Under the pieces are notes generated by a model. It was not told the origin of the DNA and searched no databases. It saw nothing but the letters and a program-made list of their open reading frames with translations. This document shows positions 1 to 9,400 of a stretch of DNA of 64,000 nt, one piece after another. The translations under genes were made by a program, and so were the position numbers. The stretch comes from Streptomyces albofaciens JCM 4342 (GTDB lineage Bacteria > Actinomycetota > Actinomycetes > Streptomycetales > Streptomycetaceae), in the NCBI RefSeq assembly GCF_008634025.1, contig NZ_PDCM01000002.1:558001-622000 (forward strand), written 5' to 3'. The number at the start of each line of letters is the position of its first letter. Positions within the stretch are counted from its first letter, which is position 1.

Positions 1-584
1 TCGCGGTCGGCGGGCGGCACGCCGAGCAGCGCCGAGATCACCAGGGAGGGCACGGGCAGGGTGAAGTCGGCGACGAGGTCGGCGGTGTTGCCCGCGGCCA
101 GCATCGCGTCCAGTTGCGCGTCCACGGTGCGCTCGATCGCGGGCTTCAGCGCGCGGACGCGCCGGACGGTGAACTCCGGGATGAGGGCCTTGCGGAACCG
201 GTCATGTTCCGGTGAGTCCATGCCCACGAACCAGCCGGGAACCTGGTCCTGCTTGGGTACGCCGATCGTCTCCCCGACATTGGGGAAGCCCGCGTGTTCG
301 GGGTTGGAGCTGATGCCCGGGTTGGTCAGGACGGCGCGCACGTCCTCGTGCCGGGTGACCAGCCACACCCGTTTGCCGTCGGGCAGGTGCGAGAGCACCA
401 GGCCTTCCCGGTCGCGGTATGCGGCGTATTCGGGCGGCGGGAAGGGTATGCCCGGCGCGCGCAGCGGGAAGTCGACGACCAGCGGGTCCGTTCCGTGCCC
501 GGTCGCCCCGTCCGCGTCCGTGGCCGCGGCCGTTCGCCCCGTGACCGGGCAGGTGGCCTGCGTGGCCGGTTCGGTGTGCGTCAT
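1..584 (-). CDS. rimG: Cytochrome P450 (CYP105H-like polyene methyl oxidase), 3' end cut off by window edge
   Basis: About 194 N-terminal residues of a cytochrome P450 are visible; the rest, including the heme-ligand cysteine, lies beyond base 1. The protein starts MTHTEPATQ at the ATG on 584-582, with an AGGGG ribosome site about 10 bases upstream. The N-terminal part reads like actinobacterial CYP105 (FPLRAPGIPFPPPEYAAYR), and the C-helix heme-propionate motif PEHDRFRK (HxxxR) is present. In polyene clusters the CYP105H member (PimG, NysN, AmphN) oxidises the macrolide methyl branch to the exocyclic carboxyl. The methylmalonyl-specific module 7 in this window supplies such a methyl. It is the last visible gene of the glycosyltransferase-aminotransferase-P450 operon, 28 bases after the aminotransferase stop. 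The symbol follows rimocidin-cluster naming as I remember it. P450 family is near certain; substrate is inference from context. Confidence 0.88.
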   Translation of the reverse strand, partial: MTHTEPATQATCPVTGRTAAATDADGATGHGTDPLVVDFPLRAPGIPFPPPEYAAYRDREGLVLSHLPDGKRVWLVTRHEDVRAVLTNPGISSNPEHAGFPNVGETIGVPKQDQVPGWFVGMDSPEHDRFRKALIPEFTVRRVRALKPAIERTVDAQLDAMLAAGNTADLVADFTLPVPSLVISALLGVPPADR

Positions 585-612
585 GAGTGGAGATCCCCTC
601 TCGGGCGGGCCG

Positions 613-1671
613 TCAGCCGGCGCCGTAGAACGCGCGGACCCGGTCGATCACGAAGTCCTGGTCGGCGGCGGTCAGTCCGGTGTGGGTGGGCAGGTACAGT
701 CCGTCCTCGGCGAAGGCGTTCGCCTTGAGCGAGGGCCAGTCGGGGTGGAAATACATGGGCTGCCGGCTCATCGGCTTGAAGAACAGCCGGGTCTCGATGG
801 ACTCCCCGGCCAGGAATTCCCGCAGTTCCTCGCGGCGTTCGGCGCGCAGGTCGTACATCCACAGCACGTCCCGCGGCGGCATCAGCGTGATGCCGGGGAC
901 ATCGGCCAGCCCCTCGTCGTAGCGCTTCTCGATTCCGCGGCGCACTTCGAGGATGTCGTCCAGGCGCTCGGTCTGGGCCAGCGCGACGGCGGCCTGCATG
1001 GCCGTCATGCGGTAGTTGTAGGCCACTTTCTTGTGCAGGAAGCTGTGGTCCTTCGTGAACGCCATGGCCCGCAGGTGCGCCAGCTGCCCGGCGAGTTTCG
1101 CATCGTCGGTGAGGCAGATGCCGCCCTCCCCCGCCGTGATGATTTTGTTGGCGAACAGCGAATAGCACGCGATGTCACCGACCGGGCGGATGCCGTGCGC
1201 TTCGGCGCTGTCCTCCACGACCCGCAGGTTGTACTGGTACGCGATGTCCATCACCGCGTCCATGTCGCACCGGCGGCCGTAGATGTGCACCGGCATCACG
1301 GCCTTCGTCCGCGCCGTGATCTTCTCCTCGATACGGGCGACATCGATGTTGAGGTCGTCCGCGCAGTCCACGAACACGGGCGTGGCGCCGGTGTACGTGA
1401 CCGCCCACGCGGAGGCGATCATCGTGAATTCCGGCACGATCACCTCGTCCCCCGGACCGATGCCCAGCGCCCGCAGCGCGAGGGTGAGCGCCGCCGTCCC
1501 CGAGGAACAGGAAACGCCGTGCGCGATGCCGTTGTAGTCGGCGAAGGCACGCTCGAACCGCCCGACCATCGGGCCCTGGGACGATATCCACCCGTCCTCG
1601 ACGGCACCGGTCAGATACGCCAGCTCGTTGCCCTCCAGAGCGGGCCTGGACACGGGATACTTGAACGACAT
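613..1671 (-). CDS. rimF: DegT/DnrJ/EryC1-type PLP aminotransferase for mycosamine
   Basis: A 352-residue sugar aminotransferase, the usual length for PimC/NysDII/AmphDII. In this family the enzyme transaminates GDP-3-keto-6-deoxymannose to GDP-mycosamine in the cytoplasm. The PLP-binding lysine is K176 in FANKIITAGEGG, preceded by the EDSAEAHG segment that contacts the cofactor; the N-terminal SSGTAALTLALRALGIGPGDEV block is typical of the fold. The start MSFKYPVSRPALEGNE is chosen because it matches the family N-terminus and has GGAAG about 12 bases upstream; the longer open frame upstream has no family similarity. It sits 53 bases after the glycosyltransferase stop and 28 bases before the P450 start, so the three look co-transcribed. 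Its presence next to a tetraene PKS and a mycosaminyltransferase makes mycosamine the most likely sugar. The symbol is by analogy with the rimocidin cluster. Confidence 0.93.
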   Translation of the reverse strand: MSFKYPVSRPALEGNELAYLTGAVEDGWISSQGPMVGRFERAFADYNGIAHGVSCSSGTAALTLALRALGIGPGDEVIVPEFTMIASAWAVTYTGATPVFVDCADDLNIDVARIEEKITARTKAVMPVHIYGRRCDMDAVMDIAYQYNLRVVEDSAEAHGIRPVGDIACYSLFANKIITAGEGGICLTDDAKLAGQLAHLRAMAFTKDHSFLHKKVAYNYRMTAMQAAVALAQTERLDDILEVRRGIEKRYDEGLADVPGITLMPPRDVLWMYDLRAERREELREFLAGESIETRLFFKPMSRQPMYFHPDWPSLKANAFAEDGLYLPTHTGLTAADQDFVIDRVRAFYGAG

Positions 1672-1724
1672 CCGCTGTCTCTTCCTTGCCTTTTCGTGGT
1701 CCACGGACAGAAATGCGTGCGGTC

Positions 1725-3107
1725 TTACGCCCGGGCCAGGGCCGGGTGTCCGAGGATCACCTCGGCAGCGGTCCCACGGCCGCCCGCCGCACGCTGCAGG
1801 GCACCGAGCCGCTCCGCGTTCTCGCGGAAGGAAGGGGTGTCGAGCACCCGGGTGAGCTTGTCGAGCACATCGTCGACGTCGAGGTCCCGCGGCCGGTCGA
1901 GGGTCAGGCTGATGCCGAAGTCGTGGCCGCGCACGGCCTGGTCGTAGCAGTCCACCCACAGCGGCCGTACCACGAGCGGCTTGCCGAAGTACACGCCTTC
2001 GTTGTAGCCGTTGCCGCCGGCGTGGGTGAAGAACAGCTTCACGTTCGGGTGCGCGAGGACGTCGAGCTGTGACGGGACCCAGCTCTCGATGCGGAGATTG
2101 TCCGGCAGGGATTCCTTCGGCGGCAGCAGGTGCTGCTGTTCCGAGGGCAGTTTCCACAGCATCTGGTGCCGCCCCCGGAGCCGGCGGGCCACCTCCACCA
2201 TGGAATGGACCTGTTCCCGGGTGAGCCGGGTGATGGTTCCGAATCCCGCGTACACGACCGAGGACTGTCCGTCCAGCCACCGCGACAGTTCGTCGTCCTG
2301 CGAGGCCTCCGGCAGGGGCGGCACCATCGCGCCGACCATCCGGAACTTCTCCGGGATGTCGAAGGGATAGTCCAGCTCGGGGATCGAATTGCACAGCACC
2401 ACGTCGGCGTGGTCGATCCGCGCCATCGGGCTGAGCTGCCCGAGCCCGTGCGCCTTGCGCCGCCGGCTGTCCTCGGCCAGCACCTTGCTCATCGTGGGCG
2501 TGCAGAACATCGCGAACGTCCGCAGTTTGAAGAGCAGGTTGCGCATCCGCTGCGGGAAATTCATCGGATACGGCAGGCCCGTGTGCGGTACGGGGAAGTC
2601 CCGCGGGGTGTAGCCCTTGGCGAAGGGGGTGAAAGCCGTCAGCACATTGCTCGGGGTGAACGGCACACTGAGCACGAACGGGATCTTCCGCGCCATGGCC
2701 AGCTCGACGCCGAACGAACTGATGCAGTCGACGACGATCAGCGCCGGCCGGACCTCGTCGACGACGGCCGCGAGCTTCTGGAACTTCTCCTCCTGCACGC
2801 CGGGCACGTACGAGTGCCGGATCACCGCGCGGTGCGCCTTGAACCGCGACGACTGGGTGACTTCCCGGTACACCTCGTCGTCCCAGGTGACGGCCGATAG
2901 TTCGGAGACGACCTCGCCCAGTGAGGCGAATTCCACCGGGGATCCCACCGAGATCTTCTTCACGTCCTCGCGCCGCGGCTCGTCGGTGGCGAACCAGAGG
3001 TCCGGCACGTCCCGGCGGGAGAGCTCCTCGGCCAGGACGAGCAGCGGATTGGCCAGCCCGGCCTCCGGAAGACTGACGAAGAGGATCGGCCGTCGGGCGG
3101 ATTCCAT
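1725..3107 (-). CDS. rimE: Polyene macrolide mycosaminyltransferase (GT1 family)
   Basis: A 460-residue GT-B glycosyltransferase, the length of PimK, NysDI and AmphDI, which move mycosamine from GDP-mycosamine to the macrolactone hydroxyl. The acceptor-side N-terminal domain begins RRPILFVSLPEAGLANPLL. The donor-binding C-terminal domain has FFTHAGGNGYNEGVYFGKPL near residue 350, with the HAGGNG core of the family, followed by PLWVDCYDQ. The start MESARRP is preferred over an upstream in-frame ATG because AAGGGAA lies 5-10 bases before it and the N-terminus then matches the family. It is the first gene of the tailoring operon. A PimM-like box at 3197-3212 lies about 90 bases upstream, and the cholesterol oxidase hairpin at 3264-3291 separates it from the previous gene. 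By colinearity the acceptor is the hydroxyl set by the module 6 KR. The symbol is by analogy with the rimocidin cluster. Confidence 0.93.
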   Translation of the reverse strand: MESARRPILFVSLPEAGLANPLLVLAEELSRRDVPDLWFATDEPRREDVKKISVGSPVEFASLGEVVSELSAVTWDDEVYREVTQSSRFKAHRAVIRHSYVPGVQEEKFQKLAAVVDEVRPALIVVDCISSFGVELAMARKIPFVLSVPFTPSNVLTAFTPFAKGYTPRDFPVPHTGLPYPMNFPQRMRNLLFKLRTFAMFCTPTMSKVLAEDSRRRKAHGLGQLSPMARIDHADVVLCNSIPELDYPFDIPEKFRMVGAMVPPLPEASQDDELSRWLDGQSSVVYAGFGTITRLTREQVHSMVEVARRLRGRHQMLWKLPSEQQHLLPPKESLPDNLRIESWVPSQLDVLAHPNVKLFFTHAGGNGYNEGVYFGKPLVVRPLWVDCYDQAVRGHDFGISLTLDRPRDLDVDDVLDKLTRVLDTPSFRENAERLGALQRAAGGRGTAAEVILGHPALARA

Positions 3108-3196
3108 GGATTCCCTTTCGCGCTGGTGAACAGGGTTCGGTGAGCACACCCCGTGCGGATCGACCGGCCGCACCTTCCATTGATCTCACGCCGCGC

Positions 3197-3212
3197 ACCG
3201 GAAAATCCTTAG
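3197..3212 (-). promoter_or_regulatory. Possible PimM-type LuxR regulator box upstream of the glycosyltransferase operon
   Basis: Read on the minus strand the site is CTAAGGATTTTCCGGT. Against the PimM consensus CTVGGGAWWTCCCBAG (from memory of the pimaricin literature) it matches 12 of 16 positions. It sits 90 bases upstream of the glycosyltransferase start, the right place for an activator next to a -35 region. The mismatches are all in the outer half-sites, so this is a moderate call. Confidence 0.45.
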
Positions 3213-3263
3213 AGGCTGAGCGGCGTCGTCCGGGGCGGCGGTGGGTTCCGGGACAGCAGCGAA

Positions 3264-3291
3264 CCGGCCCTCCGCGTGCGAGGAGGGCCGG
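3264..3291 (-). terminator. Hairpin terminator after the cholesterol oxidase gene
   Basis: A 10-bp perfect stem, CCGGCCCTCC / GGAGGGCCGG, with an 8-base loop lies 43 bases downstream of the cholesterol oxidase stop. It has no T-run, as is common for Streptomyces terminators. It separates the cholesterol oxidase transcript from the glycosyltransferase operon, which then needs its own promoter. Confidence 0.6.
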
Positions 3292-3334
3292 GGCGCGGAC
3301 GCGCACGCCGGGGCGGGGCCGTGGCCGGAGCCCG

Positions 3335-5225
<1,891 letters not shown>

Positions 5226-6350
5226 ATGAACTCACCATCCACGGCGGCCGTGCTGACCGCCCGCCGCATTGCCGTGTCGTTCGTCGCCACCGTTTCGGCC
5301 GTGGGGGTCACCGCGTCCTTCGCCTCCGCCGAGCCCCTCGCCGCGCCGACCGCCGAATCAGCCCGCCACGCGGCGCGGGCGGCTCAGGCCACGCGCGCGA
5401 TTCCGTTCACCCATGCCACGGTCGCCCAGCAGCAGGACGGTTCCTTCACCGTGTCCTGGAAGGCGCCCGGAGCCGGTTCGGTGACCGTCTACGCCGACGG
5501 CAAGGTCGTCGCGTACGGCGGGACCGAGGCCACCGTCACCGTACGCCGGCTGCCCGCCGCCGATCGCCGGTGGTTCCGCCTCGTGCCGGACGAGGGCGAC
5601 CCGCTCACCCTCGCCGACCGCTCGCTGCACCTGGAGGGTGCCGCCAACTTCCGTGACGCGGGCGGCTACCGCACCGCCGACGGCCGGTGGGTGAAGATGG
5701 GCGTGCTGTACCGCGCCGACGCCCTGCACGCCCTCACCGACGCCGACCTGGCCAAGCTACGGCGCCTGGGCATCCGTACGGACTTCGACCTGCGCACGCC
5801 GAGCGAGCGGGCCAAGGCCCCGGACCGGGTACCGGCGGGCGCACGCTATGTCGTCGCCAATGTCATCGGCGAGGACAGCGCCGGCGAGCTGCCCCCCACG
5901 GCCGAGGCCTCCGAGCGGCTGATGACCGACTCCTACCGGCAGCTCGTCACCAGGCCCTCGGCCGCCAAGGCCTACCGTTCGCTGCTCCGCACGGCCATCG
6001 ACCCCGGCACGTACGCGCTGGTCTACCACTGCACCAGCGGCAAGGACCGTACGGGCTGGGCGACCGCCGCCCTCCTCACGGCGCTCGGCGTGGACCGCGA
6101 GACGGTCATGCGCGACTACCTGGCCAGCAACGACTACCTCGCCGCGAGCAACGCCGCCGAACTGGCCAAGCAGCCGCCGGAGATCGCCGCCCGCCTCAAG
6201 CCGGTCCTGGACACCAGGGCCGCGTACCTGAACGCGGCCCTCGACGAGGTCCAGGCGCGCTTCGGCAGCTTCGACGCGTACTTGCGGGAGGGACTGGGAC
6301 TGAGCGCGCAGGAACTGGAGCGGCTGCGGGCGGCGCTGCTCACCGACTGA
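5226..6350 (+). CDS. Secreted protein-tyrosine phosphatase (Y_phosphatase3-like)
   Basis: A 374-residue protein with an N-terminal signal peptide (RRIAVSFVATVSAVGVTASF, likely cleaved after ASA near residue 36), so it probably acts outside the membrane. Residues about 60-125 look like a small beta-sandwich (SFTVSWKAPGAGSVTVYADG), a common prefix in this family. The catalytic domain follows, with NFRDAGGY near 141 and the CX5R signature HCTSGKDRTG, where Cys269 and Arg275 are the expected nucleophile and phosphate-binding residues. This is the tyrosine/serine phosphatase family PF13350; the substrate could be phosphotyrosine or another phosphoester. It is the only plus-strand gene, divergent from the cholesterol oxidase and convergent with the PKS, with which it shares the hairpin at 6399-6439. 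I know of no role for such an enzyme in polyene biosynthesis, so it may be a passenger or an uncharacterised accessory. The ribosome site is weak, but the start gives a well-formed signal peptide. Confidence 0.88.
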   Translation: MNSPSTAAVLTARRIAVSFVATVSAVGVTASFASAEPLAAPTAESARHAARAAQATRAIPFTHATVAQQQDGSFTVSWKAPGAGSVTVYADGKVVAYGGTEATVTVRRLPAADRRWFRLVPDEGDPLTLADRSLHLEGAANFRDAGGYRTADGRWVKMGVLYRADALHALTDADLAKLRRLGIRTDFDLRTPSERAKAPDRVPAGARYVVANVIGEDSAGELPPTAEASERLMTDSYRQLVTRPSAAKAYRSLLRTAIDPGTYALVYHCTSGKDRTGWATAALLTALGVDRETVMRDYLASNDYLAASNAAELAKQPPEIAARLKPVLDTRAAYLNAALDEVQARFGSFDAYLREGLGLSAQELERLRAALLTD

Positions 6351-6398
6351 GGGGCTGACCGGCGGGTCGGCTGTCGGCTGGTCCGGCCGCGTGGAACG

Positions 6399-6439
6399 GA
6401 ACGCCCCCTCCCCGACGGGATGTCGGGGAGGGGGCGTTC
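6399..6439. terminator. Bidirectional 18-bp hairpin terminator between convergent genes
   Basis: Perfect inverted repeat: GAACGCCCCCTCCCCGAC at 6399-6416 and its complement at 6422-6439, with a 5-base loop (GGGAT). It lies 48 bases after the phosphatase stop and 2 bases after the PKS stop, so one structure can serve both transcripts. Confidence 0.85.
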
Positions 6440-6441
6440 TG

Positions 6442-9400
6442 TCAGTTCAGGCCGAGCTCGTTGTCGAGGAGGTCGAAGACCTCCTCGTCGGAGGCGGACT
6501 CGAAGTCGAAGTCCTCGTCGGCCGGGGAGCCGTCGCGCCCGGCCGCCGGAGCGGTCTCCCGCAGGGCCTGCCACTTCGCCCGGAGGACTTCCAGGCGTCC
6601 GGCTATCTGCTCGTGCACCTCCTCCGTGACGGAGAGTTCGCCGAAGCTCTTCTCCAGTTTTTCGAGTTCGCCCAGGAGTGCTTCCGGGCCGGAGGACGGC
6701 TCGGGTGCGATGCGGGCGTGGAGGTGGTCGACCAGTTCCGCCGGTGTCGGGTAGTCGAAGAGCAGGGTCGCCGGCAGGCGGATTCCGGTGAGGGCGCTCA
6801 GGCGGTTGCGGAGTTCGACCGCGGTGAGCGAGTCGAAACCGATGTCCAGGAAGGCGCGGTCCTCGTCGATCTCCGTGGCTCCGCTGTGCCCGAGGACCGC
6901 CGCGACCTGGCCGCGTACGGCATCGAGTACGACCTCACGCCCCTCAGCCGCCGACAGGCCGGTCAGCCGCTGGGCGAAGGCGGCCGCGGCATCGCCGTCG
7001 GTCGCGGTCGCCGCCGTACGCCGGCCCGAGATCCTGATCAGACCGCGCAGCAGCGGGGGCACCTCACCCTGCCGGCGCAGGGCCGCCAGGTCGAGGCGGG
7101 CGGGGACGGCCGTGGGCTCGGGGCCGCCGACGGCGGCGTCGAAGAGGGCCATGCCCTCCTCGGCCGACAGCGGCGGCATGCCCGAGCGGGTCATGCGCTG
7201 GAGGTCGGCGTCGGTGAGGGTGCCGGTCATGCCGCTGCTCTGGGACCACGGGCCCCACGCCAGGGATACGGCTGGGAGGTCCGCTGCCCGGCGGTGGTGG
7301 GCCAGCGCGTCGAGGAAGGCGTTGCCCGCCGCGTAGTTCGCCTGACCCGCGCTGCCGAAGGTTCCGGCGACGGAAGAGAAGACGATGAACGCGTTCAGGT
7401 CGAGAGACTTGGTCGCCTCGTGCAGGTTCCAGGCCGCGTCCACCTTCGGACGCAGGACGGCCGCCAGCCGCTCCGGGGTCAGCGACTCCACCACACCGTC
7501 GTCCAGGACACCGGCCGTATGCACCACAGCGGCCGGCGTGTGGCGGGAGACCAGATCGGTGACAGCCGCCGCGTCGGTCACATCGCACGCCTCGACCACC
7601 GCCTCGGCACCGAGGTCCCGCAGCTCCGCCACGAGATCCTCCACGCCCTCGGCGGCCGGACCGCGCCGGCTGACCAGCAGCAGACTCCGCACCCCGTGCT
7701 CCGCCACCAGATGCCGCGCCACAATACGGCCCAGACCACCCGTACCACCGGTGATCAACACCGTGCCGGACTCATCCCAACTCAGAGGCTGCCGGGCCTC
7801 GGTACGCGCCAGCCGCGCCGCCAGCACCTCACCATCACGTATCAGCAACTGCGGCTCATCCGATCCCAACGCCCGCCGCACCAGCGCCGCATCGGCCTCG
7901 TCCTCCACATCCAGCAGACCGAAACGGCCCGGATGCTCCGACTGCGCCGACCGCACCAGACCCCACACCGCCGCACCCGCGAGATCCGCACCCGCCACCG
8001 CACCCCGCGTCACGAACACCAGACGCGACGCCGCGAACCGCTCGTCCGCCAGCCACGACTGGATCGTGTCCAGCGCTTCCGCCGTCACGGCGTGCACGGA
8101 CTCCACCGTTCCGGCGGCCCCGGCCGTCAAGGGGACGAGCACGGTGTCGTGGCCGTCGGCCTCCGCGAGGTCGTCGAGGTCGGTGCGGGGCTGGAGCGCG
8201 AGTCCGTCGAGGATGCCCGCGGTGTCCTTGCCGAGCAGGACGAGGGAGCCCGTGGGCTCGCCGGTGAGGGGCGTGCCGGTCCAGTCGACCTTGAAGAGGG
8301 CGTCGCGGTCGCCGGTCCGGAGCTGTCCGGTGGTGATCGGGCGCACGGTCAGGGACCGTACCGAGGCCACCGGGGCGCCGGCCGTGTCCGCGACGGCGAT
8401 CGAGCTGCCGTCCTCGGTGGGACGGATGCGTACCCGCACGCGGGAAGCGCCGGTGGCGTGGAGCGTCACTCCGTTCCACGCGAAGGGGACGGCTCCTTCG
8501 TCCGCTCCCCCGGCGCTCGCCAGGGAGGCGTGCAGCGCGGCGTCGAAGAGGGCGGGGTGCAGGCCGTAGGCGTCACCGTCGGTGCCCTCGGGGAGCGCCA
8601 CTTCGGCGTAGATGTCCTCGCCCGCCGTCCAGACCGCGCGCAGGCCCCGGAAGGCCGGCCCGTATGCGAACCCGGCTTCGGCGAACCGCTCGTAGCAGCC
8701 CGCCACATCAAGCGGCTCGGCGCCCTGCGGGGGCCACACGGTGGCGTCGAACGGCAGCGTCTCGGCGGGGGCCGGGGTCAGGGCGCCGCTGGCGTGCAGC
8801 GTCCACGGGCCCTCCCCTTCGCGGGAATGCACCGACACCGTTCGGCGGCCGTCGTCGTCGGGTTCGCCGACCCCGACCTGCACCTGGACCGCGCCGCCCG
8901 AGGCGGGCAGCACCAGGGGCGCGGCGAGCGTCAGCTCCTCCACCGCACCGCAGTCCACCTCGTCGGCCGCCCGCAGCACCAGTTCCACCAGCGCCGTACC
9001 GGGGACCAGTACGGACCCCAGCACCACGTGGTCGGCCAGCCACGGATGCGAGGAGGTGGACAGCCGCCCCGTGAACAGCAAGCCATCGGAGCCTGCCAGT
9101 TCCACGGCCGCGCCCAGCAGCGGGTGCCCCGCCGAGCCCAGGCCCGCCGAGCGCACATCACCCGCACGCGCCGCCCCGCCCGCGGGCCAGAACCGCTCGT
9201 GCTGGAACGCGTACGTCGGCAGATCCACCCACCGCGCACCCGAACCCGCGAAGACGGCGGACCAGTCGACCGGCATGCCGCAGGTGTGCAGTCGCGCCAG
9301 GGCCGTGAGCAGTGCCGGCGCCTCGGGCCGGTCCTTGCGCAGGACGGGGGCCAGTACCGCATCCTCCGTGGCGGACTCCGCGGCGAGCGCGGAGAGGGCG

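Noticed and set aside
1672..1724. Possible terminator or promoter between the glycosyltransferase and aminotransferase
   Set aside because: Only a 4-bp stem is possible and the gap is 53 bases. Co-transcription is simpler.
61..1947. A 628-codon plus-strand open frame over the P450, aminotransferase and glycosyltransferase
   Set aside because: The opposite strand carries three well-conserved families with good ribosome sites; the plus-strand frame has no similarity to anything recognised.
613..3306. An 897-codon minus-strand frame suggesting an aminotransferase fused to an N-terminal region
   Set aside because: The N-terminal two thirds overlap the glycosyltransferase in another frame and are low-complexity; the aminotransferase family starts at MSFKYP (1671).
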